A DNA stretch of 64,000 nucleotides, taken from [Mycobacterium] fortunisiensis (GTDB lineage: Bacteria; Actinomycetota; Actinomycetes; Mycobacteriales; Mycobacteriaceae). The notes below the pieces were generated by a model that saw nothing but the letters and a program-made list of their open reading frames with translations, was not told the origin of the DNA and did no database searches. The translations under genes and the position numbers were made by a program. Positions 1 to 9,020 of this stretch are shown here, piece by piece. Within the stretch, counting starts at the first letter, position 1. Every line of letters starts with the position of its first letter. The stretch lies in NCBI RefSeq assembly GCF_019050325.1, contig NZ_VOMB01000016.1, positions 644,834 through 708,833 of the forward strand, read 5' to 3'.

Positions 1-732
1 GTCGTGCTGTGGCAACTGCTGACCGCGAACGACGTACGGCTGGGTCTGCGCTTCGACACCCTGCCGACCGTCACCGAAGTCACTGCGGCCCTGCTGAACC
101 GGCTCGGCACCCCGGAGTACTGGCTCGACCTCGGCCAGTCGCTGATCCGGATCCTCACCGGCTTCGGCATCGCCGCGGCCGTCGGGGTGGTCACCGGAAT
201 CCTGCTCGGGCGCACCGCGCTGTTCGCCGACATCTTCGGTCCGCTCACCGAATTGGCCCGTCCGATCCCGGCGATCGCCATGGTGCCGGTGGCCATCCTG
301 CTGTTCCCCAGCGATGAGGCCGGAATCGTGTTCATCACGTTCCTGGCTGCCTACTTCCCGATCATGGTGAGCGTCCGGCACGCCGTGCGGGCCCTGCCGA
401 CCATCTGGGAGGACTCGGTACGCACCCTGGGTGGCGGGCGTCTCGACGTGCTACGCCAGGTGGTGTTGCCGGGAATCCTGCCCGGCCTGTTCGGTGGGCT
501 CTCGGTCGGCATGGGAGTGGCCTGGATCTGCGTGATCTCGGCCGAGATGATCTCGGGCCGGCTCGGTGTCGGGTACCGCACCTGGCAGGCCTACACGGTG
601 CTGAACTATCCGGACGTGTTCGTCGGCATCATCACCATCGGTGTGCTGGGTTTCGTGACCGCGGCCGCGGTCGAGCTGATCGGCCGCCGGGCCACCCGCT
701 GGTTGCCACGCGCTGAGGAGACGACGCGATGA
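1..732 (+). CDS. ABC transporter permease, SsuC/TauC-like (5' end missing)
   Basis: Inner-membrane permease of an importer of the sulfonate/nitrate/taurine type. The visible 243 codons contain several hydrophobic segments, and the cytoplasmic EAA-like loop is seen in the stretch WEDSVRTLGGG...LPGILPGLFGG that contacts the ATPase. The reading frame is open at the first base and the visible N-terminus starts at the end of what would be the first membrane helix, just before the PTVTEV stretch typical of this family. The gene therefore probably begins upstream of the window, although a GTG at 4 could be read as a start. Its stop overlaps the next ATG (ATGA at 729). No substrate-binding protein is visible; it is expected upstream. 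The substrate cannot be told from the sequence. Confidence 0.88.
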   Translation, partial: VVLWQLLTANDVRLGLRFDTLPTVTEVTAALLNRLGTPEYWLDLGQSLIRILTGFGIAAAVGVVTGILLGRTALFADIFGPLTELARPIPAIAMVPVAILLFPSDEAGIVFITFLAAYFPIMVSVRHAVRALPTIWEDSVRTLGGGRLDVLRQVVLPGILPGLFGGLSVGMGVAWICVISAEMISGRLGVGYRTWQAYTVLNYPDVFVGIITIGVLGFVTAAAVELIGRRATRWLPRAEETTR

Positions 733-1484
733 GTCCCACTGCCACTGCCACCGCCACCGGCATGCGGCTGGAGCTCGAAGGAATCCGCCTGTCCTACACC
801 GGCACTCCGGTGATCTCCGACCTGAGCCTGACCGTCGAGCCCGGCGAGATCCTGGTGCTCACCGGACCGTCCGGATGCGGCAAGTCCACCCTGTTGCGGG
901 CATTGACCGGTCTGCTGCGACCCGACGCCGGCCGGGTGCTCGCCGACGGCGAACCGGTGACCACGACCTCGCGAGACCGCGGCATGGTGTTCCAGGACAG
1001 TGCGCTGCTGCCGTGGCGCACGGTGCGGTCGAATATCGAACTCGCCCTGCAGCTCCGCGGTGAGCCGAAGGCGGGACGGCGGGAGCGGGCCGACCGCTGG
1101 ATCGACGAGGTCGGCCTGACCGGCTTCGCCGATTTCCTGCCCAAGAGCCTCTCCGGGGGGATGCGCCAGCGGGTGCAATTGGCCCGCGGGCTGGCCGGTG
1201 CGCCCCGCGCGGTGATGATGGACGAGCCGTTCGCGGCGCTGGACACCCAGACCCGGACGGCGATGCAGCGGCTGCTGATCGACACCTGGCAGGCCCATCC
1301 GACCACGATCGTGTTCGTCACCCACGATGTCGACGAGGCCCTCACCCTCGGGGACCGCGTGGCCGTGCTGGGCCGCGCCGGTCAGCCGCTACGGGCTCTG
1401 ATCGAGGTGGCCCAGCCCCGAACCGACCATCCCGAACGATCCGCGCTGCGCGCCGGGATCATCGCCGCCCTGGAGCAACCATGA
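729..1484 (+). CDS. ABC transporter ATP-binding protein, SsuB/TauB-like
   Basis: ATPase partner of the upstream permease, 251 residues. All nucleotide-binding motifs are intact: Walker A GPSGCGKST (46-54), Q-loop near MVFQD (86-90), signature LSGGMRQRVQ (141-150), Walker B AVMMDEPF (161-168), D-loop ALD and switch His199 in FVTHD. The start overlaps the permease stop by ATGA, and the end overlaps the next gene (ATGA at 1481), so the three genes form one coupled unit. Family membership is with sulfonate, taurine, nitrate and riboflavin-precursor importers; the cargo is not determined. Confidence 0.93.
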   Translation: MSPTATATATGMRLELEGIRLSYTGTPVISDLSLTVEPGEILVLTGPSGCGKSTLLRALTGLLRPDAGRVLADGEPVTTTSRDRGMVFQDSALLPWRTVRSNIELALQLRGEPKAGRRERADRWIDEVGLTGFADFLPKSLSGGMRQRVQLARGLAGAPRAVMMDEPFAALDTQTRTAMQRLLIDTWQAHPTTIVFVTHDVDEALTLGDRVAVLGRAGQPLRALIEVAQPRTDHPERSALRAGIIAALEQP

Positions 1485-4168
1485 CCGAACTGACCGAGAT
1501 TCCCGATGCCGATGACCCCGTCCGGATCGACTGCGACGTCCTGGTGATCGGCGGCGGCACCGCCGGCACCATGGCGGCGCTGACCGCCGCCGAGAACGGC
1601 GCCCAGGTGCTGCTGCTGGAGAAGGCGCACGTGCGGCACTCCGGCGCCTTGGCGATGGGCATGGACGGCGTCAACAACGCAGTCATCCCCGGAAAGGCCG
1701 AACCCGAGGATTACGTCGCCGAGATCACCCGGGCCAACGACGGAATCGTCAACCAGCGCACCGTCTATCAGACCGCCACCCGGGGATTCGCCATGGTGCA
1801 GCGGCTGGAACGCTACGGCGTCAAGTTCGAGAAGGACGAGCATGGCGAGTACGCGGTGCGCCGGGTGCACCGCTCGGGTTCCTATGTGCTGCCGATGCCC
1901 GAGGGTAAGGACGTCAAGAAGGCGTTGTACCGCGTGCTGCGCCAACGCTCGATGCGCGAGAAGATCCGGATCGAGAACCGGCTCATGCCGGTACGCGTGC
2001 TGACCCAGGACGGCAGGGCGGTGGGCGCCGCTGCGTTCAACACCCGCACCGGAGAATTCGTCACCGTCGCGGCAAAAGCCGTGATCCTGTCCACCGGGGC
2101 CTGTGGCCGGCTCGGTCTGCCGGCCTCGGGGTATCTGTACGGCACCTACGAGAACCCCACCAATGCCGGTGACGGCTACGCCATGGCCTATCACGCCGGG
2201 GCCGAACTGTCGGGAATCGAGTGCTTCCAGGTCAATCCGTTGATCAAGGACTACAACGGTCCGGCCTGCGCCTATGTGGCCAATCCATTCGGTGGCTACC
2301 AGGTGAATGCGCTGGGGGAGCGGTTCGTCGACTCGGACTACTGGTCGGGTCAGATGATGGCCGAGGTCAAGCAGGAGATCGAATCCGCGCGCGGACCGAT
2401 CTACCTCAAGGTCACCCATCTGCCCGACGAGACCATCACCGCGCTGGAGAACATCCTGCACACCACGGAACGGCCCACCCGAGGTACGTTCCACGCCAAC
2501 CGCGGGCACGACTACCGCACTCACGACATCGAGATGCACATCTCCGAAATCGGTCTGTGCTCAGGGCATTCCGCCTCCGGTGTGTGGGTGGACGAGCACG
2601 CCCGGACCACGGTGCCCGGCCTGTACGCCGCCGGTGACCTTGCGTGCGTGCCGCACAACTACATGATCGGTGCCTTCGTCTACGGCGACCTGGCCGGCGA
2701 GCACGCGGCCTCGACACTGGCGGGCGTGCCCGCGCCGGACACGCTTCCGGCCGACCAGGTGGCCGCGGCGCACGACCTGATCTACCGCCCGCTGCGGCAC
2801 CCGGACGGACCTCCGCAGCCACAGGTCGAGTACAAGCTGCGCCGGTTCGTCAATGACTATGTGGCCCCGCCGAAGACCGCCACCAAACTGTCGATCGCGG
2901 TGCAGACCTTCGAGCGGATGACGGCCGAGGTCGAGGGCATCGGTGCGCGCACCCCGCACGAATTGATGCGGGCCGCGGAGGTGTCCTTCATCCGCGACTG
3001 CGCCGAGATGGCGTCGCGGTCGTCGTTGACCCGGACCGAATCACGGTGGGGCCTCTATCACGAGCGCGCCGACCTTCCCCGGCGCGACGATGCGCAGTGG
3101 CGCTATCACCTCAACCTGTACAAAGGTGCCGACGGGACCATGCAGTTCGTGAAGCGGCCGGTGGCACCGTATTTCGTCGCCGTGCCCGAGTTGGACCACC
3201 TGACCTCACACGATCCGGTGACCAGCGTCGAACAGCCGCACCTGCACGGCGGCCGGGCTCCGGCGGCCGAACATTCCCGGGTCCGGTCGGCTTCGTCTGC
3301 GCAACCGCCGTCGCCGCGGATCGCCGCGGTGTTGGCCCTGGAGGAGCCGTCACTGGCGGATCTGATCGCCTACCTGGCGGATTCGGACGCCGGCGTCCGG
3401 CGTACCGCGGTCGCCACGCTCGTCGAGCACCTGCCCGATGGCTACCAGCAATCGCTGGTCGCCGCCCTGGCCGACGAGGACGCCGGGGTGCGGCGCGAGA
3501 CTGCTGACGCGGTTCGGGAACTCGTCGAGGTGCTGCCCGATCCGGGTGCCTTCACCGCAGGCTTGGCCTCAACGGACCCGGTGGTCCGCGCAGTCACGGT
3601 GTACCTGTTGAGTTCCCGGCGCGCCGGCAGCGCTGCAGCGTACCGGGCCGCGTCGACCGATCCCGATCATCGGGTCCGGATCGAGGCGGTGCGGGCGCTG
3701 GTGTCGGTCGACGACGACACCGGGGTGGCGGCCTCGACCACCGACGAGAACCGGGAGGTGCGGATCGCCGCGGTCGGCGGGCTGGCGACCCTGCGGGCCG
3801 GCGCCGGCGCGGTGCGGATGGCGCTGGACGATCCGGACCCGTTGGTGCGGGCGGCGGCGCTGGCCGCTCTGGGCGCGGTCGGCTGCACCGAGGACGACGT
3901 GGTCAGTGTGGAGAAGGCGTTCACCGAATCGGCCTGGCAGATCCGTCAGGGCGCAGCGCGGGCCTTGGCCGGCGCGCAGCCGGAAGTCGCGGTCCCCACC
4001 CTGGCGCGGGCACTGGACGACCAGCACCTCGACGTCCGCAAGGCGGCGGTGCTGAGCTTGAGCCGTTGGGCGGACTCCGAATCGACTGCCCGCCAAGCGC
4101 TCACCGTGGCGCTTGAGGACAGCGACGCCGATGTGCGGGCCTACGCCCGCCACGCTCTGGCGGGATGA
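1481..4168 (+). CDS. FAD-dependent oxidoreductase (FrdA/SdhA/AprA-like) with C-terminal HEAT repeats
   Basis: 895-residue fusion. Residues about 15-430 are a flavoprotein-subunit domain of the fumarate reductase/succinate dehydrogenase/adenylylsulfate reductase superfamily: GGGTAG dinucleotide motif near 25-30, an E-K pair at the end of the second strand (LLLEKAHVR), and a second FAD motif GLYAAGDLACVPHN near 380. Residues about 430-600 are the usual C-terminal helical part. From about 620 to the end there are some eight to nine Asp-Val-Arg-Arg-containing helical repeats of about 31 residues (DSDAGVRRTAV, DEDAGVRRETA, DPDPLVRAAAL), typical of PBS-lyase HEAT repeats. The gene is coupled to the ABC importer, so it likely oxidises or reduces the imported compound. 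The electron partner, perhaps a ferredoxin, is not visible. The substrate is unknown; an organosulfur compound is only a guess from the transporter type. Confidence 0.85.
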   Translation: MTELTEIPDADDPVRIDCDVLVIGGGTAGTMAALTAAENGAQVLLLEKAHVRHSGALAMGMDGVNNAVIPGKAEPEDYVAEITRANDGIVNQRTVYQTATRGFAMVQRLERYGVKFEKDEHGEYAVRRVHRSGSYVLPMPEGKDVKKALYRVLRQRSMREKIRIENRLMPVRVLTQDGRAVGAAAFNTRTGEFVTVAAKAVILSTGACGRLGLPASGYLYGTYENPTNAGDGYAMAYHAGAELSGIECFQVNPLIKDYNGPACAYVANPFGGYQVNALGERFVDSDYWSGQMMAEVKQEIESARGPIYLKVTHLPDETITALENILHTTERPTRGTFHANRGHDYRTHDIEMHISEIGLCSGHSASGVWVDEHARTTVPGLYAAGDLACVPHNYMIGAFVYGDLAGEHAASTLAGVPAPDTLPADQVAAAHDLIYRPLRHPDGPPQPQVEYKLRRFVNDYVAPPKTATKLSIAVQTFERMTAEVEGIGARTPHELMRAAEVSFIRDCAEMASRSSLTRTESRWGLYHERADLPRRDDAQWRYHLNLYKGADGTMQFVKRPVAPYFVAVPELDHLTSHDPVTSVEQPHLHGGRAPAAEHSRVRSASSAQPPSPRIAAVLALEEPSLADLIAYLADSDAGVRRTAVATLVEHLPDGYQQSLVAALADEDAGVRRETADAVRELVEVLPDPGAFTAGLASTDPVVRAVTVYLLSSRRAGSAAAYRAASTDPDHRVRIEAVRALVSVDDDTGVAASTTDENREVRIAAVGGLATLRAGAGAVRMALDDPDPLVRAAALAALGAVGCTEDDVVSVEKAFTESAWQIRQGAARALAGAQPEVAVPTLARALDDQHLDVRKAAVLSLSRWADSESTARQALTVALEDSDADVRAYARHALAG

Positions 4169-4180
4169 GGTACGCGGTGG

Positions 4181-5608
4181 TCAGCGCACGGCCAGCGGGT
4201 CTGTGAGCGTATTCGGGTCAGGCGCCACCCCCGGCGTTCCGAGACGCTCGGACATCCACGGCAGCGTGGTGGCCAGCATCTGTCCCGCCATCGGCCAGTC
4301 GTGGTCGCCGTCGGCGACGGTCACCCGGGCCTCGATGTCGAGGTTGCGCGCCGAGGTGCACAGGGTGCGAGCAGCCTTCGACTGATCGTCGGACACATCC
4401 AAGATGTCGCATTGCGGAGGTGTGTCGGCCTGCACCGGCGGCTGCTTACCAGCTCCCTGTGGAGTCCGGAAGACGACGAACCATCCGGATACGCCGGTGT
4501 AGGGACCGTGACGCGACATGATCTCGCGCGGGTCGAACTCTTTGACCGCGTCCGCGTCGCCGCCGAACAAGTCGGTCAGGGTCGCCTCCTCGGTACCGAC
4601 GTTGGGTCCGATATCGCCGCCCATGTTCACGAACGCGCTGAATATGTCCGGATGGCGAACAGTCAGGCCGGTCGCACAGGTACCGCCCATCGAGAATCCG
4701 ATGATGCCCCAGCCGTGCCCGGCCGGACGGGTGCCGAACCGGGATTGCACGTAGGGCACCAGTTCGCGGGTCAGATGATCGGCGACGTTACCGCGCGGCC
4801 CGTTCACACATTCGGTGTCGTTGTTGAACGATCCGCCGACGTCCGGCAACACCAAAATCGGGCTGTAGCCGTGATTCTCGGCGGCGTAGGCATCGACAGT
4901 GGCGATCGCGTTGCCGGTGCGGGCCCAGTCCTCGGGGGTGTTGAAGGCGCCGCCGATCAACAGCACGACAGGAAGTTGGGGCGCCGGGTCGGCGGCGAAC
5001 CACGCCGGCGGCAGATACACGATTTCTTGACGGTGGCGGAAGCCGGAACCCGTGTCGGGCACATCGATCCGGATCACGGCACCAGGTCCCTCGGTGTTGC
5101 CGGAGCGTCGTCGCTCGGCGAGTTGGTGCTCCGAAACCTCGTCGGGCAGTGGGCCCGCCGACAGCTGTGCCCAGGCCAGCTCGACGGTGGGGAAGTAGCC
5201 GATCCAGATATTGGTGGCCAGCAGGACGCACACCAGCGCCGACGGAACTGCTGCGACCGCTGCGCCGCGCCGCCACCAGGACGTCGCCCGCCACCCCAGC
5301 ACCAGAACGACCAGGGCGGCGCCCGACAGCCCGATCCACACCCACAGCTGCACGGGCACCGGATTGGTGGTCATGCCGTGGGCGAAGACGTACCACCGCA
5401 CCGCCAGCGCCAACCCGGCACCGATGGCCGCGGCCGTGACACAGACCATCGGCCACCGCCGCGATGACCGCGCTGCCGCGACAATCAGTACGACCACTGC
5501 CGCCAGTTGGATCGTGGCGGGCAGCCAGCCGTCCAACAAGCTGAGTCCCTGAGGCAGCGGAGCGCCGGGGCGGTCGGCGGCAACCGCGATCAGCTCGGCA
5601 GTTCTCAT
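4181..5608 (-). CDS. Membrane-anchored Ag85/esterase-D-like alpha/beta hydrolase
   Basis: 475 residues starting at ATG 5608 (MRTAEL); longer in-frame extensions run into the divergent gene and were not used. The N-terminal 135 residues contain about four hydrophobic segments. The following extracytoplasmic part is an esterase-D/antigen-85-like fold with nucleophile motif GFSMGG (Ser306) and a likely catalytic His436 in GDHDWP. Proteins of this layout are common in mycobacteria and related to the mycolyltransferase/esterase superfamily, so an envelope lipid or acyl substrate is likely but not shown. It ends only 12 bp from the convergent flavoprotein gene. Confidence 0.85.
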   Translation of the reverse strand: MRTAELIAVAADRPGAPLPQGLSLLDGWLPATIQLAAVVVLIVAAARSSRRWPMVCVTAAAIGAGLALAVRWYVFAHGMTTNPVPVQLWVWIGLSGAALVVLVLGWRATSWWRRGAAVAAVPSALVCVLLATNIWIGYFPTVELAWAQLSAGPLPDEVSEHQLAERRRSGNTEGPGAVIRIDVPDTGSGFRHRQEIVYLPPAWFAADPAPQLPVVLLIGGAFNTPEDWARTGNAIATVDAYAAENHGYSPILVLPDVGGSFNNDTECVNGPRGNVADHLTRELVPYVQSRFGTRPAGHGWGIIGFSMGGTCATGLTVRHPDIFSAFVNMGGDIGPNVGTEEATLTDLFGGDADAVKEFDPREIMSRHGPYTGVSGWFVVFRTPQGAGKQPPVQADTPPQCDILDVSDDQSKAARTLCTSARNLDIEARVTVADGDHDWPMAGQMLATTLPWMSERLGTPGVAPDPNTLTDPLAVR

Positions 5609-5714
5609 GGGCTTGAGAATATTTGCCGGACGCCGTGCTGTGGGAGGTACGCCATGGCCGCGACGCAGGCCGACACCGCCGCGACCACGGGGCGCTGGAT
5701 TTCGCCGTGACAAG

Positions 5715-6716
5715 ATGGCCGTGATGAAGTTCATTCGTAGGGGTGCAGCCGTGTGTGGGGTTGTGGCAGCGGCCGCTGCGGCAGTGGGAACAGCGACGCA
5801 TTTCATCGGGGTGGACAGTTCCACGGCCACCCGCATCGCGTCGTTCACGCCCTACCTGATCCTGCTGACGGTGCCCGCCATGGTGCTGTTGCTGCTCGCA
5901 CGGCAACGGCTGGCGGCCGCCGTGTGCGTGGCGATCGCCGCGGCCGGTATCTGGTCGCAATTGCCGTTGTTCGTCGGTTCCTCCCACACCACGGCTCCAG
6001 ACGATCTGTCGGTGCGACTGATGCAGGCCAACATTCGGCTCGGCGAGGCTGATGCACGGTCGATTGTCGACACGGTGGTCGACGAACGGGTGGATCTGCT
6101 CACCGTGGTCGAACTGACGCCGGCGGCGGTGGGCCGGCTCGACGAGGCCGGACTCTCGCGGACCCTGCAGTACTCGTTCGTCCGCCCCCGCGACGGTGGG
6201 GGCGGCGCGGGTATCTTCTCGCGTTTCCCGTTGCAGGACGGCGCCCTGCTGGACGGCTACGCATTGCACAACGTCAAAGCTGTCGCGCAGATCCCCGGTG
6301 CCGCGCCCACCGAGGTCTACGCGCTACACCCGGTGCCACCGTATCCGGAGCCCTCCTGGAAATGGGTCTACGAGTTGCGCCGGCTGCACGCGGAGTTCGC
6401 GGCCCAGACCCGGCCGTTGATCGTCGGAGCCGACTTCAACTCCACCTACGATCACCGCCAGTTCCGCGATCTGCTGCGGGATTCGGCGGCCGACGGTGTC
6501 GGAGCGCTGCTCGATGCGCAGGAGTACCTGGGCGCCGGAATCCTGGCCACGTACCCGGCAGACCGACGGTTTCCAGCGTTGTTGGCGATCGACAAGATCC
6601 TCACCCGTGGTCCGACGCCGATTGCGATACGCCGGGTCGACCTGCCCGGATCGGACCATCACGGCCTGATCGGTGACATCCGCGTGCAGCGCGCCGGTGA
6701 ACCGAAAGAGCGCTGA
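5715..6716 (+). CDS. Endonuclease/exonuclease/phosphatase (EEP) family membrane protein
   Basis: 333 residues from ATG 5715 (an ATG nine bases further in, 5724, is an alternative; neither has a strong ribosome binding site). Three hydrophobic segments lie in the first 100 residues, followed by an EEP domain with the metal-binding Asn in QANIR, Glu in VVELT, the catalytic His/Asn-type stretch in YALHPVPP, GADFN and the final SDHHGLIG. This is the usual pattern of actinobacterial VanJ/teicoplanin-resistance-like or generic EEP proteins whose active site faces outside. The substrate is unknown, probably a phosphodiester or phospho-lipid. It is transcribed divergently from the esterase and converges on the GH16 gene. 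Confidence 0.85.
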   Translation: MAVMKFIRRGAAVCGVVAAAAAAVGTATHFIGVDSSTATRIASFTPYLILLTVPAMVLLLLARQRLAAAVCVAIAAAGIWSQLPLFVGSSHTTAPDDLSVRLMQANIRLGEADARSIVDTVVDERVDLLTVVELTPAAVGRLDEAGLSRTLQYSFVRPRDGGGGAGIFSRFPLQDGALLDGYALHNVKAVAQIPGAAPTEVYALHPVPPYPEPSWKWVYELRRLHAEFAAQTRPLIVGADFNSTYDHRQFRDLLRDSAADGVGALLDAQEYLGAGILATYPADRRFPALLAIDKILTRGPTPIAIRRVDLPGSDHHGLIGDIRVQRAGEPKER

Positions 6717-6728
6717 GGAGGCGGACTC

Positions 6729-7565
6729 TCAGCGTGCCGACACGCGTACCCAGTCGATGAGCATGGTGGCGGGGAACGTGGAGTCGTCCGGCGGGCCCGG
6801 CCAGTTCCCGCCGATGGCGAGGTTGAGGAGCAGATAGAACGGCGCATCGAACACCCAGGTGGCGTCGGGGGCGAGGTTGAACGGCGTGATGATGCTCAGG
6901 GTGTGGCCGTCGACCCCGGTGACGATGCGTTCCGGGGTGCGATCGACCCAGTAGGTGCGGAACTCGCCGGCCAGCGGGAATGGGGCCGGGCCGGATGCCG
7001 AGATCTCTTGTCCGCGGACCGAGCTCTTCTGCGGGGTGTGCACACCGGTGTGGTATTCCGCTGCGTCATTGAGTGTTTCGATGACGTCGATCTCACCCGA
7101 GGCGGGCCACCCCACCTCATCGATGTTGGCGCCCAGCAACCAGAATCCGGTGTGCACCCCAGCCCCGGACGGCATCGAGATCCGTGCCTCGGCGCGGCCG
7201 GTGGTGAATGTGAACGACCGCTCGGTGGTGATCCGCGCGGAGGTGATCCGTTGGCCATCTCGCCGCGCGGTGATGGCGAGGTGACCGGCGCCGTCGAGTC
7301 CCACGTTGCGAGGATCGTCGGTGTATATCTGGATTTCGTTGTTGCCCCAGCCGCCACCGCCGGTCTCCATGTGCCACTCGGGGCCGGGCAGGGTCCCGGC
7401 GGGACCGTCGAAATCGTCGGAGAACAACACGGTGTCGTCCGGCTCGGGAGATGCGTGGCCCAACAGGTTGGGCACTGTGCAGCCGGCGAGCAGCATCGAG
7501 GCGGCGATCGCGGTGGCTCGTGTGGCCACCCGTCGCACGATGGTTTCTCGGCGGAAGCGCATCAT
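6729..7565 (-). CDS. Glycoside hydrolase family 16 lipoprotein
   Basis: 278 residues. A basic N-terminus and hydrophobic stretch end in lipobox LLAGC (Cys29), predicting a lipoprotein on the outer side of the membrane. The family-16 catalytic signature GEIDVIE is intact (Glu158 nucleophile, Asp160, Glu163 acid/base) and a downstream GVHTP strand fits the beta-jelly-roll. GH16 enzymes cleave beta-1,3 or beta-1,3/1,4 glucans and some galactans; the target is not predictable here. MMRF offers two adjacent start codons (7565 or 7562). It ends 12 bp from the convergent EEP gene. Confidence 0.9.
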   Translation of the reverse strand: MMRFRRETIVRRVATRATAIAASMLLAGCTVPNLLGHASPEPDDTVLFSDDFDGPAGTLPGPEWHMETGGGGWGNNEIQIYTDDPRNVGLDGAGHLAITARRDGQRITSARITTERSFTFTTGRAEARISMPSGAGVHTGFWLLGANIDEVGWPASGEIDVIETLNDAAEYHTGVHTPQKSSVRGQEISASGPAPFPLAGEFRTYWVDRTPERIVTGVDGHTLSIITPFNLAPDATWVFDAPFYLLLNLAIGGNWPGPPDDSTFPATMLIDWVRVSAR

Positions 7566-7577
7566 GTCGCCATCATC

Positions 7578-8897
7578 TCAAAGTCGGTCAATCGTGTCGT
7601 CGATGTCGATGAGGTTGAGCATCCCGGGCCCGACGGCGTTGAGCGCCGCGCCGATCTGGTCGGGATCGAAGACATTGCGGTGGAATTCCGCGGTGAGACA
7701 GAGATTTCCCGACGTCCACGCCGAGGTGACGGTGACCCCCTCGGCATTGACCGGTTCACTGGACACGAGCATGTGGGCGTCGGCGTGATCGGTGAACGGC
7801 CAACGCTGTGTCGCCACCGCGCGCAGGACGTTGGAGTGCAGGAGCTGTACCCGCGGCTCCTGCGGATGGGGTTCAGTTGGGTCCCCTTGGCCGAGCCGCG
7901 CTTTCATCGTGCTGATCAGCAAATTGGCCACCGGGCGCCCGGTCCGGGCGGAGCGGTCCATATCGGCCTGGAGTCGGGCCGGGCCGTCCTGGGCGTCGAT
8001 GGCGAAGTCGAGGCCCGCCGAGGCTGAGGCGAGTGTGCTGGATCCGTCGCGGATGTAACGGCGGATGTCGAACGGGATCTTCACACTGCCATCCACCGGG
8101 AGGCCCGCGTTCGCGAAGCTTTCCCACAACGCGTGTGTGCACAGTGCCATCATGCTCACGCCCGGCGTGCTCGTGTCGCGACGCCGGCGCAGCTGGTTGA
8201 CGAATTCTGCTGGTATGACCGTAGATCGAGTGGCCGGCGAGCCGACGAAGCGCTCGGTGAGTGTGCTCGGCCGCCGGGTGCCCGGGGGTGCAGCGGGACG
8301 GGGCCGTCGACGGTAGAGGCCGGCGAGCCCGGCGATGCGCCGGGGATCGGCCCCGAAAGTGTCCAGCGCGGCGCGCAGCAGTGGTGCCCGGTGATGGCGG
8401 AATCGGCGCCAGAGGTCCGGGTCGCATGGATCAACCACGCCGAGAAGGACATCGAGCAATGTGCTGATGAGCGCGGCCTCGCCGAGACCGTGGGAGAAGT
8501 CGATCGCCAGATGGTCGCCGGCGCACAGAATTCGGATGCCGTTACCGGACCGGTCAGATTGCCGGGCCCGGATCGTCGTGACCAACTGCGTGGGCGAGAC
8601 GCCCGTGGGCAGTGGATCTGTCGCGGTGATCACCTCGGCTGGATCTACCCGGCACACCCGCCACCGGTTGGTCTGTGCCGACGGTTCCAAGCTGAGCCGG
8701 GCTCGCGGCCCCAACCCGGCCATCGCCTCGTAGCGTCGCGCGAGTTTCGGCATCGGGGGCAGTGCGAGGGGCCCCACCACCACGGTCGAACGACGTCGAC
8801 TGTGCGCAGTGTCGAGGGCTGTGACGCGAACGTACTCGGCGACGGGATCCTGGTCCGTACTGGTCAATCCCAGTCGATCGAGCGCTGACCTCAACAC
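7578..8897 (-). CDS. Condensation-domain/acyltransferase-fold protein with altered active-site motif
   Basis: 439 residues from GTG 8897, chosen because GGGAG lies 6-7 bases upstream; a longer reading from 9011 would run through the hairpin at 8975-9002. The overall pattern resembles the CoA/carrier-dependent acyltransferases (NRPS condensation, PapA, WS/DGAT). Where these have HHxxxDG, this protein has SHGLGEA (135-141): one His kept, Asp replaced by Glu and Gly by Ala, followed by the usual helix. It may be an acyltransferase with relaxed chemistry or an inactive fold. It ends 13 bp upstream of the GH16 start (minus strand), so the two may be co-transcribed. No NRPS partner lies next to it. 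Confidence 0.6.
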   Translation of the reverse strand: MLRSALDRLGLTSTDQDPVAEYVRVTALDTAHSRRRSTVVVGPLALPPMPKLARRYEAMAGLGPRARLSLEPSAQTNRWRVCRVDPAEVITATDPLPTGVSPTQLVTTIRARQSDRSGNGIRILCAGDHLAIDFSHGLGEAALISTLLDVLLGVVDPCDPDLWRRFRHHRAPLLRAALDTFGADPRRIAGLAGLYRRRPRPAAPPGTRRPSTLTERFVGSPATRSTVIPAEFVNQLRRRRDTSTPGVSMMALCTHALWESFANAGLPVDGSVKIPFDIRRYIRDGSSTLASASAGLDFAIDAQDGPARLQADMDRSARTGRPVANLLISTMKARLGQGDPTEPHPQEPRVQLLHSNVLRAVATQRWPFTDHADAHMLVSSEPVNAEGVTVTSAWTSGNLCLTAEFHRNVFDPDQIGAALNAVGPGMLNLIDIDDTIDRL

Positions 8898-8974
8898 ACC
8901 TGGCTCCCGGGTCCGGCGATCGATGAGACATCGTGGGCCGCCTGCAGTTTCACGGTTCGATGGGTGAACTGCAG

Positions 8975-9002
8975 ATGGCCCCCCAGCGTGGTGGGGGGCC
9001 AT
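8975..9002. terminator. GC-rich hairpin after the surface-protein gene
   Basis: Perfect 10-bp inverted repeat: arm 8975-8984 (ATGGCCCCCC) pairs with 8993-9002 (GGGGGGCCAT) around an 8-nt loop. It lies 18 bases past the stop of the minus-strand gene 9021-10709 and before the start of 7578-8897. There is no U-tract, as is common for mycobacterial terminators. Confidence 0.65.
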
Positions 9003-9020
9003 CCGCGTCACTGATCCGGT

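Noticed and set aside
4301..5467. 388-codon plus-strand frame opposite the membrane esterase
   Set aside because: No motifs, shadow composition; the minus-strand esterase has membrane segments and a catalytic serine motif.
7578..8897. Condensation-fold gene as the missing C domain of the A-T-TE module
   Set aside because: It lies more than 22 kb away, has an altered active-site motif, and has no iron box of its own.
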